Source: Pseudomonadota bacterium (lineage in GTDB: Bacteria > Pseudomonadota > Gammaproteobacteria > Burkholderiales > Sulfuriferulaceae). From it: 35,423 nt of DNA. Below the pieces are notes generated by a model. The model was not told the origin of the DNA. It ran no database searches and saw only the letters and a program-made list of their open reading frames with translations. Both the position numbers and the translations under genes were made by a program. Shown here piece by piece: positions 5,800 to 13,077 of this stretch (its first letter is position 1; each line of letters begins with the position of its first letter). The stretch is taken from assembly GCA_021795395.1 (NCBI GenBank), contig JAJYPN010000029.1, forward strand, positions 1 to 35,423, written 5' to 3'.

Positions 5800-7695
5800 T
5801 CAGACCCAGGCTCGAACCAGCACAGCAGGCATGATACGTTCTTCCGGAGTAAGCAGCCAGCGGTGCCGGCGGAGCAGGAGGCCAAGTCTGGATTCGCTGG
5901 TAAATACCGTCAGCGGGGCCGCGAACAATAAAGGCAAGCCGACCGGCAACAGCCACCAGACGGCATCGCGATAGGTAGCAAAAGTCGCCCCAAGTCCTGC
6001 CGCCACTGCGAGCATTACGGGCATGAATCGGCGCAGGGCGTCGCCCCAGAGAATGGAATGCGCTTCGCGCATCGGCGATTTCCAGTCCAGATTCAAACCG
6101 GTCAACGCAGTCACGACAAACAAGGTATGTGCGATCATACGGATGGGTGCCTGTAGCGCGGACAAGACGGCTTCGAATACGGAGCTTTTGATCAATGCAA
6201 CGCTGCCGCCGTAAGTTCCCTGCTCGCCTTTGAGGATGATGGTGGCAACCGCCAGCATGCGGGGTAAAAACAGCATGCCTAACGTAAGCATCCACAGCAG
6301 TTCTAGCGTAGACGACATGCCCAGCCAGGAAAACAGATGCGCCGTTGCGCCATGCGGTTCGAGCAAGCGCAGGCTCAGGCTGGTCAACAGAAAAGCCAGC
6401 CAGAGCGGTGCCGAAACATACGCCATCGCACCGGTCAACAGCATGGCGCGATGCACCGGTTGAAAACCGGGCTCGGTAATCAGCCGCGCATTCATCAGGT
6501 TGCCTTGGCACCACCGACGGTCGCGTTGCAGCTCTTCCATCAGATTGGACGGTTGCTGTTCGTAACTGCCCTCGAGCTCCGTCGTGAGCCAGGTATGATA
6601 ACCGGCTCTGCGCATCAATGCGGCCTCGATGAAATCATGTGACAGGATTTCACCGGACAGACCGCCCTTGCCCGGCAATTTGGCCAAAGCGCAATGCTTG
6701 ATAAAAGGTTCTACGCGGATAATGGCGTTATGCCCCCAATAATGCGACTCGCCCAATTGCCAGAATTGCATTCCGGCGGTAAAGAGTCGCCCGACGACGC
6801 GTCCGGCGAACTGCTGGGCGCGAGCATGCAAGGTCTGCACACCGCACGCTCGCGGAGCCGTCTGGATGATTCCAGCTTTGGGGTTCGCTTCCATCATGCG
6901 CACCAGCGAAGTAATGGTATCGCCCGTCATGACGCTATCGGCGTCGAGTACGACCATGTAGCGGTAATTACTGCCCCAGCGGCGGCAGAAATCCGCAACG
7001 TTACCGGCTTTCCGGCGAGTGCGGTGCTGACGCAACCGATAATAAAAACGGCATCGGTCTCCCAGTTGCTCCCTGAGGGCCGACCATGCGGCAAACTCCT
7101 GCGCGCGCAGAGCTGGATCGTACGTATCCGACAACACATAGACATCGAACAACGCGGCGCCATCGCTCTCGGCCAGAGACTCGCAGGTCGCGCGTAAGCC
7201 TGCAAAAACCGGGCCTGCCGGCTCATTACAGATCGGCATGATGACGGCAGTACGCGCGTCATCGTTCAAAGCCAGGCCTGCGGCCGATTTTAGCGATAAG
7301 GCATGAGGATCGGGGCGCCATTGCACCCACAATCCCATCAATGCCGTTACAAAACCCGCCGTGACCCAGCCGAACAACAGGACAAAAAGTGCAAGCTGGG
7401 CAAAATGCATCACGGGATAAGCGCTGGCGACAGTTTGAGTATGGAATAGCAGATCTGCCGCAACCAGCGTGCTCGCAGCCACCATCGCCATTAACGCCAT
7501 ACGGCGTACCGATGCCGCGCGTTTCCAGCCGGACTGTAGCGAGGCCACCTCCTCCAATCGTTCTTCTGGCCGGAATAACGCCAGCCACAGGCCTTTCCAG
7601 AAACCCGTCCACGGCTTGGGCGTCATGCTGCTGCGACGGAGGGGAGGAGCGATTCTGCTCGCCTGAACTACGGATTGAATGTCGTATGGATTCAT
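5800..7695 (-). CDS. opgH: glucans biosynthesis glucosyltransferase OpgH (MdoH)
   Basis: 631 residues. An inner-membrane GT2 glucosyltransferase that builds and exports the beta-1,2-glucan backbone from UDP-glucose. Two membrane helices (about residues 65-125) precede the catalytic domain, with MPICNEPAGPVFAGL, the D-x-D motif VVLDADSVM, the general-base region EILSHDFIEAALMRRAGY and the Q-x-x-R-W motif QRDRRWCQGN. At least four hydrophobic segments follow, including one at LLPVGLPLLFAAPL. E. coli OpgH is about 850 residues; this one is shorter at both ends, so the long N-terminal cytoplasmic region that binds FtsZ in E. coli is mostly absent. It is first in the opgH-opgG unit and diverges from the small-RNA candidate at 8050. 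Confidence 0.92.
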   Translation of the reverse strand: MNPYDIQSVVQASRIAPPLRRSSMTPKPWTGFWKGLWLALFRPEERLEEVASLQSGWKRAASVRRMALMAMVAASTLVAADLLFHTQTVASAYPVMHFAQLALFVLLFGWVTAGFVTALMGLWVQWRPDPHALSLKSAAGLALNDDARTAVIMPICNEPAGPVFAGLRATCESLAESDGAALFDVYVLSDTYDPALRAQEFAAWSALREQLGDRCRFYYRLRQHRTRRKAGNVADFCRRWGSNYRYMVVLDADSVMTGDTITSLVRMMEANPKAGIIQTAPRACGVQTLHARAQQFAGRVVGRLFTAGMQFWQLGESHYWGHNAIIRVEPFIKHCALAKLPGKGGLSGEILSHDFIEAALMRRAGYHTWLTTELEGSYEQQPSNLMEELQRDRRWCQGNLMNARLITEPGFQPVHRAMLLTGAMAYVSAPLWLAFLLTSLSLRLLEPHGATAHLFSWLGMSSTLELLWMLTLGMLFLPRMLAVATIILKGEQGTYGGSVALIKSSVFEAVLSALQAPIRMIAHTLFVVTALTGLNLDWKSPMREAHSILWGDALRRFMPVMLAVAAGLGATFATYRDAVWWLLPVGLPLLFAAPLTVFTSESRLGLLLRRHRWLLTPEERIMPAVLVRAWV

Positions 7696-8014
7696 GGCTA
7701 TAACGTAAGTAGTGATGTTGCCTGCCTATAAAGCAATATTCGGGCCTGATGATTTCGCTGATTACAATCCGTTGATTATCAAAAGCAAAACAGATTTACA
7801 AAAAAAATAGAGGCGATTTCGACTTATTCGGTCGCGAAATTTGTCTCCGAATCACGACGGCAAATCCCCATCAGGATTGCTAAAATTGTTTAAGGTTATG
7901 AATATAAATAATTTTTATTTGTCGTTATTTGACGACATTTAAAATTAACCGTATGTCTGTATTTTTATCGCTTGTGTTGGCAATGAATTTTTTAAAAATA
8001 AAATATAAAAAACC
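7696..8014. other. AT-rich gene-free stretch upstream of opgH
   Basis: No ORF or RNA signature is visible. The stretch is strongly AT-rich from about 7890 to 8014 (long A and T runs). It must hold the minus-strand promoter of opgH, but I could not pick a convincing -35/-10 pair. Confidence 0.4.
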
Positions 8015-8043
8015 ATGAACTTTTTCTTCAAGCGAGTTATCAT
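8015..8043 (+). promoter_or_regulatory. candidate sigma70 promoter of the small RNA at 8050
   Basis: ATGAAC (8015-8020), a 17-base spacer, then TATCAT (8038-8043). Transcription would start about 8050, exactly before the first hairpin. The -10 is good and the -35 moderate. Confidence 0.45.
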
Positions 8044-8049
8044 AGAGTC

Positions 8050-8146
8050 AGGTAGCTACACGCTACCCCGTCTCTACCCCGGGACGGGTTCTAACGCTAG
8101 TTAGAACATTTTACCTCGGCCACTCCCCCTTGGCCGAGGTTTTTTT
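8050..8146 (+). ncRNA. candidate structured small RNA, four consecutive hairpins
   Basis: About 97 nt made almost wholly of stem-loops. Hairpin 1 is GGTAGC/GCTACC (8051-8056 with 8062-8067). Hairpin 2 is CCGTC/GACGG (8068-8072 with 8083-8087). Hairpin 3 is the perfect GTTCTAAC/GTTAGAAC with loop GCTA (8088-8107). Hairpin 4 is the terminator at 8113-8146. No ORF is present. The loops are C-rich (TACCCC in hairpin 2, CTCCCCCT in the terminator), and such unpaired C-runs can pair with Shine-Dalgarno sequences, as in known C-rich regulatory RNAs. A promoter sits at the right distance upstream. It does not match any small RNA I can name. An untranslated leader of the gene at 8431 is unlikely because the terminator intervenes. 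Confidence 0.55.
8113..8146 (+). terminator. strong intrinsic terminator
   Basis: ACCTCGGCCA (8113-8122) pairs perfectly with TGGCCGAGGT (8131-8140) around CTCCCCCT, followed by a run of T to 8146. This is a textbook rho-independent terminator with a 10-bp GC-rich stem. It ends the small RNA candidate and insulates the gene at 8431. Confidence 0.9.
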
Positions 8147-8430
8147 CGTCATTCCCTTTTAAAAATTTCATTAACGCATTGATAATTCATATCTATTTTT
8201 AAACTTATCGCTACGCGCAATCCAGGTTGACCTCATATCCGTTCGATACCATTTTTCTGACCCGCCATTCCGCTATCTATCCCTACTTACAAATATTCTC
8301 TTGGCTTCCGTGTTTTTATGTTTAATACCGCACGGAGCAAACCTTGGATTCCAGATAATTTGTTACGTACTTAACATTAATTCCGTATTTCTGTTGAAGA
8401 ACGTAATTTCCGGTTTCAAAGGGAGCAGTC

Positions 8431-8787
8431 ATGAGTCATTCATCCGATTTATTAAAGGAGCCCGGTGTCGTCGGTGCAGGACTTTATTCGCGTAAATATT
8501 TGCTACGCGAACTTGAAGGCACGTTCTCATCGAACGAAGGCGTCAGAATGGCAACTTTTTGCGCAGCGATTACCCAGATCATGGAAACACAGGGTTTGCT
8601 GCTTGATCGCATCACAGCTAAACAGGGCTGGGAAAACTGCACAGGCTGGGTTATGTGGGGAAACGAAGCCAGCATAATCACCGTAGGTGAAAGCATGTGT
8701 GTAGTCAAAACTCAGACCGCTTCATTCAACAATCTGGTTTCGATCATGAAAAAAGCGCTGGATAGCGTGGACGTCAGACAAAGATAG
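8431..8787 (+). CDS. DUF2173-like protein, first of three tandem paralogues
   Basis: 118 residues; GGGAG lies 7 bases before the ATG. A small soluble protein whose layout matches its two downstream neighbours: an N-terminal LLKEPGVVGAG block (equivalent to L-x-x-x-x-G-V-x-G-A), a helical middle with FCAAITQIMETQ, a short basic/Trp segment (KQGWENCTGWVMWG) and a C-terminal strand ESMCVVKTQTASFNN. I assign these to the DUF2173 family by pattern. That family is small, roadblock/profilin-like in predicted fold, and often found in chemolithotrophs and methylotrophs, with no settled function. It is the most divergent of the three. The next gene starts 10 bases later, so this is an operon. Confidence 0.6.
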   Translation: MSHSSDLLKEPGVVGAGLYSRKYLLRELEGTFSSNEGVRMATFCAAITQIMETQGLLLDRITAKQGWENCTGWVMWGNEASIITVGESMCVVKTQTASFNNLVSIMKKALDSVDVRQR

Positions 8788-8797
8788 GAGTCGCATT

Positions 8798-9136
8798 ATG
8801 CCAACACTGGATCAGCTCATGTCGCTACCCGGCGTACAGGGAGCGATTGAATTTACCGATAAAGGCGAACTGGGCGCCATGCGCGGATCGCTGGAACCCG
8901 ACTTCGCCGAGATCGTAGCGCAAATGTGCGCGGCGAATATGGCCATATACCGGATGCAGGCGACAGGATGGTTCAAGCATACAGGTCAGCAAGGCTTTTT
9001 GCCGGAGCGCGGGTTTGCCTTCATCAGCCTGGATCACGTCATGATGGGAGTCGATAATAAGGCCGTAATCGGGCAAAGCGTCGATTTCGATTACGACCGG
9101 GCTTTTCGTCTCTTCAACGATCAAACCGAGGCCTGA
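8798..9136 (+). CDS. DUF2173-like protein, second tandem paralogue
   Basis: 112 residues; AGGAG is 7-8 bases before the ATG. It shows the clearest family signature of the three: LDQLMSLPGVQGAIEFTDKG at the start, then AQMCAANMAIYRMQATGW and a Gly/Phe-rich segment (QGFLPERGFAFIS) before a terminal VGVDNKAV-like strand region. It has no signal peptide or membrane segment, and no catalytic residues can be proposed. It is separated by 10 and 2 bases from its paralogues, so the three products are likely made in similar amounts and may form a hetero-oligomer. That is inference. Confidence 0.65.
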   Translation: MPTLDQLMSLPGVQGAIEFTDKGELGAMRGSLEPDFAEIVAQMCAANMAIYRMQATGWFKHTGQQGFLPERGFAFISLDHVMMGVDNKAVIGQSVDFDYDRAFRLFNDQTEA

Positions 9137-9138
9137 CC

Positions 9139-9474
9139 ATGACGGATTTGGCAAGTTTGCTTGAAATCGACGGCGTTCTGGGCGCCCTGCGCTTCCGTGA
9201 TGACGGCGTCTTGATCGAAGCGGTGGGCGAACTCGATCGCATACATACCGATTTGGCTGCCGAATTCTGTTTGGCCAATAACCGTATCACCCAATTAAGC
9301 AGCGACCTGTTGACGACCATCTCCGTCAAACCCGGCTGGGCGCGGGAAGGCTGGATGATGATCGGTAGCAGTTTGACCATCTGCACGATCGCGAATGTCG
9401 CCTGCTTCATCAAAAACGATCATACCGCTTTAAACAAGACCTTGAATACGTTATCAGAATTAAAAAGCCTTTGA
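9139..9474 (+). CDS. DUF2173-like protein, third tandem paralogue
   Basis: 111 residues, starting 2 bases after the previous stop. The same architecture is visible: LASLLEIDGVLGALRFRDDG, then LAAEFCLANNRITQLSSD, KPGWAREGWMMIGS and ANVACFIKNDHTALNK. The middle Cys-Ala-Asn element and Trp-containing loop line up with the second paralogue, and the C-terminus with the first. The lipoprotein gene at 9524 follows after 49 bases on the same strand, probably in the same transcript. Confidence 0.62.
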   Translation: MTDLASLLEIDGVLGALRFRDDGVLIEAVGELDRIHTDLAAEFCLANNRITQLSSDLLTTISVKPGWAREGWMMIGSSLTICTIANVACFIKNDHTALNKTLNTLSELKSL

Positions 9475-9523
9475 ATAAACAACGCTTGTAGATAGTTAAA
9501 ACATTTTAATCAGGGATGAAATC

Positions 9524-11281
9524 ATGAAATCAAAAAAAAAGGTGTTGAGTCTAGCGGTACTGGCAAGCCTGACATTAAGCGGCTGCGGTGGCGGAGGTGG
9601 AGGTGGCAGCGCGCCGAGCGCACCCCCGGCCAATAACCCGCCGCCTACGGTGCCGGTCACGAACAGCCCGCCGCCCAATACTTCACTGCAAAGATGGGCA
9701 CCCTATTTCAGCATTACCGGAACCGCTTCGGGGTCGACTACTACCTATACCAATGCCAATCTCAGTGTCGATTCCATACTCAATCCTAGTGATTATAAAT
9801 TGATAAGCGCCAGCAATTTCGATGCCTTGAATACTTACACCAATATCCAGAACATCGATTCCAGCGGAATTTTGACGCCATCGGGGTCCGGATACACCTT
9901 GAACGGCGCGAGATATTTCTTTTATTCCAGCCAGGGCAAACTGTATGCGCTCGATCTTACTTCTCAAACCGTACCGGCACCGGTCCAGCTCGGCACGCTG
10001 GCAGGCTTGACCGAAGTGTGCGGCATCCAGGCGGAACAGTCGGACGGCGCCGGCCTAACCGGCAACGTCGTCGTCAGCGGCGCCACTTCGGGGACGACGC
10101 CAGCCGCTTGCACGGCACCGCAAACCTGGGTAGTGCCGTTCAATACCCCTGCCACGACTTCCATTCCCATGCAGCCGCATACTTTTTTGGTGACTACCTT
10201 CATCAACAGCAGCATGCAGGCCACCGGATTCGTGATAGGCACCAATAACAGCGCGCAATCGGCTCCCAGCGTCAACGTCACGAACGATCTTACCCAGCCG
10301 GGAATCGTGACCAGCATCCCCTACAACCCAGGCGTAGGCGACTCCCTCGCCTCCGAACGGGGCGGCGATGCGTTAAACCAGTTCGTCTGGGTGGATACGA
10401 CCAATTCCAGCGGTAATACCGAAAAGCTGTATCTCGTCTCCAGTAACGGCAATGCAATTCAGGTGTCGGGCGGCGGTTTTCCTAACACGAATATATCCAG
10501 CAATAGCGCCGCCGACGAGAACGGCAATCTGTATCTGGTAGCCACCTCGGGAACCAGCGGAAATTACACGCTGACGGTATACAAGGTGACGCTGACGAGC
10601 GCCCAGGCCAGCGTCATTTACACGTTGCCCGGTATCACCAGTACTACCGTCTCGTCCAACATTACCGTCAAACCCGACGGGTCGGGAGGCATGCTTACCG
10701 CCATCGAGCCGGGCACCGCCAACCCGGTGCAGAACATCGTATTCAATACTGCAACCGGCGGGGTACTCCATAACTATGCTTCGCTCCCCAGCAGTAATTC
10801 CTATCAATTCATAGGCCAGGATACCTCGGGCATCTTCAATGCCGAAGATGCGAGCAATATCGCTCAAAATGACCTGTATGCGGTGAATCTGGGGAGCGGA
10901 ACGCCAGTCAAAACCTTGCCCAATCAATACATGATCAGCCCGATTTGGGGAAACAATTTCATCAATCCGACGAATCCATATTACCAATCCTACGAATCGC
11001 TGCTGGCGGCAGCGTATCAGCCGGGAACGCAAACTTTGAGCGGTACGGCATCGGTGATCGAAACGCAAACGTATACGACGACAGCCGCGTTTGCCCTGCC
11101 GTCCGGCACCGCTTCATTCGTCCCTGCGTACATCAGCACCAGCCCGCACTACATTATGGGCATGAGTTCGGGTACGTCCGATATGCTGTTCGCAGTCGTG
11201 CCGTCTACCAATCTCTCCAGCCCGGCGCAACCCCAGATTCTGGAAACAAACTCTGGCTCCACCAAATGGAATGGATATTGA
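9524..11281 (+). CDS. large outer-membrane lipoprotein with glycine tract, paralogue of 13078-14769
   Basis: 585 residues. It starts with a lipoprotein signal (KKKVLSLAVLASLTLSGC, lipidated Cys21). Position +2 is Gly, so outer-membrane sorting is expected. Seven glycines and a Pro/Ala/Asn linker follow. The mature part is rich in Ser, Thr, Gly and Asn, with short repeated beta motifs such as YFFYSSQGKLYALDLTSQ, ENGNLYLVATSGTSGN and NDLYAVNLGSGTP, as in beta-propeller or WD/PQQ-like sheets. It ends PHYIMGMSSGTSD...STKWNGY. The same elements in the same order occur in the minus-strand protein at 13078-14769. Surface binding or scaffolding is a guess. No enzyme motif seen. Confidence 0.75.
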   Translation: MKSKKKVLSLAVLASLTLSGCGGGGGGGSAPSAPPANNPPPTVPVTNSPPPNTSLQRWAPYFSITGTASGSTTTYTNANLSVDSILNPSDYKLISASNFDALNTYTNIQNIDSSGILTPSGSGYTLNGARYFFYSSQGKLYALDLTSQTVPAPVQLGTLAGLTEVCGIQAEQSDGAGLTGNVVVSGATSGTTPAACTAPQTWVVPFNTPATTSIPMQPHTFLVTTFINSSMQATGFVIGTNNSAQSAPSVNVTNDLTQPGIVTSIPYNPGVGDSLASERGGDALNQFVWVDTTNSSGNTEKLYLVSSNGNAIQVSGGGFPNTNISSNSAADENGNLYLVATSGTSGNYTLTVYKVTLTSAQASVIYTLPGITSTTVSSNITVKPDGSGGMLTAIEPGTANPVQNIVFNTATGGVLHNYASLPSSNSYQFIGQDTSGIFNAEDASNIAQNDLYAVNLGSGTPVKTLPNQYMISPIWGNNFINPTNPYYQSYESLLAAAYQPGTQTLSGTASVIETQTYTTTAAFALPSGTASFVPAYISTSPHYIMGMSSGTSDMLFAVVPSTNLSSPAQPQILETNSGSTKWNGY

Positions 11282-11463
11282 TATTGATACGCTGTAATCA
11301 ATCTTAGCGCTTTACTTCCCGGGCCTGCCGATAGTTCTTACGATATCGTCAGGTCCAGAATTTCAGTGCGCCGGATGGCGGATCGGTCTCGATAATTTCG
11401 CCAAGCGCTGAAATAAGCTCATAATGTCCTGATTGTGACGCTATCATTCCATACCGAGGCCGC

Positions 11464-12282
11464 ATGACTACCCCACCCAAAAAAGAATTGAGCAAACGCC
11501 AGCAGTTGCGTATGACCGATAAAAGCATGGCGCCCGATTTCCTCGACGCTGCGCTCGAATGGCGGCGGCTTTTCGCCGAAATATGGGGCACCTTTCTGCT
11601 GGTACTGGTCGCCGCCGGCGCGGTCGTCGTCAATGCGGTCAGCAAAGGCGCGGTACCGTTGAGCATGCAAGTGATCGCACCCGGCCTGATGGTGATGGCG
11701 ATCATTTATTTCATGGGCACCGTCAGCGGCGCTCATTTGAACCCGGCGGTGACGCTCGCTTTTGCCGTGCGGCGCAATTTCCCCTGGAAACGCGTTCCCG
11801 GCTATCTTGGCGCCCAGATCGTCGGAGGCATCGCTGCCGCCTGGTTTCTGCGCAGCATGTTCGGCACCGTCGGATTATTAGGCGCAACGGTACCCGGTCC
11901 GGGTATCAGCAATTGGCAAGCGTTCGCGATGGAAACGGTACTGACGGCCGGTTTGGTGAACACCATACTCGGTACCGCGGCCGGCGCGCGCAATATCGGC
12001 ACCAACGGCGCGCTGGCAGTCGGCGGCTACATCGCGCTGGCGGGCATGTGGTCGGCCCCCATCAGCGGCGCTTCGATGAACCCGATACGTACTCTGGCGC
12101 CCGACCTGATGCGAGGCGATTTAAGCACTGCCTGGATCTATATAGCCGGCCCGATACTCGGCGCGCTGATCGGCACCGGCTTCGAATGGCTGCTCAAAGG
12201 CAAAGCGACGACCGAAGGTTCGCTAGCCGCACAGGGCACCATGGACAAGGACGACCCCCGCGGCGATCAAAAAAAGCAGTAA
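11464..12282 (+). CDS. MIP/aquaporin-family channel
   Basis: 272 residues. Six hydrophobic segments after a 35-residue charged N-terminal tail, and a charged C-terminal tail (MDKDDPRGDQKKQ). The first pore loop has the canonical motif SGAHLNPAVT; the second reads SGASMNPIRT, that is NPI in place of NPA with the following Arg kept. The helix 1 element AEIWGTFLLVLVAAGAVVV is typical. Family members pass water, glycerol or small uncharged solutes across the inner membrane. The altered second motif and the small residues around the Arg prevent assigning a substrate. It is a single gene between the lipoprotein and the toxin-antitoxin pair, with no operon partner seen. Confidence 0.9.
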   Translation: MTTPPKKELSKRQQLRMTDKSMAPDFLDAALEWRRLFAEIWGTFLLVLVAAGAVVVNAVSKGAVPLSMQVIAPGLMVMAIIYFMGTVSGAHLNPAVTLAFAVRRNFPWKRVPGYLGAQIVGGIAAAWFLRSMFGTVGLLGATVPGPGISNWQAFAMETVLTAGLVNTILGTAAGARNIGTNGALAVGGYIALAGMWSAPISGASMNPIRTLAPDLMRGDLSTAWIYIAGPILGALIGTGFEWLLKGKATTEGSLAAQGTMDKDDPRGDQKKQ

Positions 12283-12318
12283 TATAATGAGAATATCGCA
12301 ATTTAAATTCTTCTCTAT

Positions 12319-12347
12319 TTGACATGGGTCGTTTTGATAACTATAGT
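12319..12347 (+). promoter_or_regulatory. near-consensus sigma70 promoter of the phd-vapC pair
   Basis: TTGACA (12319-12324), exactly 17 bases, then TATAGT (12342-12347). Transcription should begin near 12354. This rules out the upstream in-frame ATG at 12323-12325 as the antitoxin start and supports GTG 12381. Confidence 0.75.
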
Positions 12348-12380
12348 CGCCAACATGACCATCGACGGCGGAGCTCCCCC

Positions 12381-12611
12381 GTGCACACTATTCAAGCCTC
12401 TGACTTCAAAACTAAATGCCTTGCTTTAATGGACGAGGTTTCGCGTACTGGTGAAACATGGATAGTCACCAAAAACGGGCGCCCGATAGCGGAATTGCGA
12501 CCTTATTCAAGCGGTCGGACCGAGTCGCCTTTCGGCCTGCACCCCGATCTCGAAATCACAGGCGACATCGTGTTGCCGCTGGAAGATGCCGACTGGAAAG
12601 CCGCCGAGTGA
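12381..12611 (+). CDS. Phd/YefM-type antitoxin
   Basis: 76 residues from GTG 12381, which has GGAG 8 bases upstream (12370-12373). The region before it contains the promoter, so longer versions are excluded. HTIQASDFKTKCLALMDEV, then GETWIVTKNGRPIAELRPY, is the standard Phd/YefM fold: N-terminal dimerisation and DNA-binding, ending in the K-x-G-x-P-x-A motif. An acidic toxin-binding tail follows (GDIVLPLEDADWKA). Family members neutralise the partner toxin and repress their own promoter. The stop overlaps the toxin start by 4 bases (GTGA). Confidence 0.88.
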   Translation: MHTIQASDFKTKCLALMDEVSRTGETWIVTKNGRPIAELRPYSSGRTESPFGLHPDLEITGDIVLPLEDADWKAAE

Positions 12612-13009
12612 TCATACTCGATACCCATACCTTATTATGGATGGATCGTAACGACACATCGTTGGGGGCTCAATCGCGCAGCCTGATAGAAAATATGTGG
12701 CGGACGAATACGGTGGCTGTAAGCGCAATCAGCTTTTGGGAAGTAGCCATGCTTGTCCAGCGCGGACGCATACTATTACCCGTAGCTACGAATATCTGGC
12801 GTGCAGATTTGTTGCAAGCAGGTATTCGGGAAATCGCCATTGATGGGCGCATAGGACTGCTGGCGACTACTTATACCGAATTGCATCGTGATCCGGCGGA
12901 CCGATTTATCGTTGCAACCGCCATGACGCACCATGCATTGCTCGTCACCGCAGACAGCAAAATCCTTGCGTGGAAAGCAAAATTAACCACGCAGGATGCC
13001 AAAGCCTGA
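12608..13009 (+). CDS. vapC: PIN-domain toxin (VapC-like)
   Basis: 133 residues from GTG 12608, overlapping the antitoxin stop by 4 bases, the usual arrangement. All PIN-domain acidic residues are in place: Asp5 (ILDTHTLLW), Glu45 (SFWEVAML), Asp98 (RDPADRFIVATA) and Asp116 (LLVTADSKI). These bind Mg2+ for RNA cleavage, typically of tRNA or rRNA in this family. The protein looks intact and active. Pairing with a Phd-type rather than VapB-type antitoxin is common in this PIN subgroup. A hairpin follows at 13024-13055. Confidence 0.88.
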   Translation: MIILDTHTLLWMDRNDTSLGAQSRSLIENMWRTNTVAVSAISFWEVAMLVQRGRILLPVATNIWRADLLQAGIREIAIDGRIGLLATTYTELHRDPADRFIVATAMTHHALLVTADSKILAWKAKLTTQDAKA

Positions 13010-13023
13010 AGCATTAAACCATC

Positions 13024-13055
13024 TGTCCCGCCCATTTCAAACTATCGGCGGGACA
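13024..13055. terminator. hairpin between convergent genes, possible terminator
   Basis: TGTCCCGCC (13024-13032) pairs perfectly with GGCGGGACA (13047-13055) around a 14-base loop. No real T-run follows on either strand, so termination would be inefficient or factor-assisted. It lies between the VapC gene and the convergent lipoprotein gene. Confidence 0.4.
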
Positions 13056-13077
13056 AATTGCTTATCCCCTACGCATC

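Noticed and set aside
10373-11068. 231-residue minus-strand ORF inside the first lipoprotein gene
   Set aside because: Shadow frame of a low-complexity, GC-rich coding sequence; no motif or ribosome binding site.
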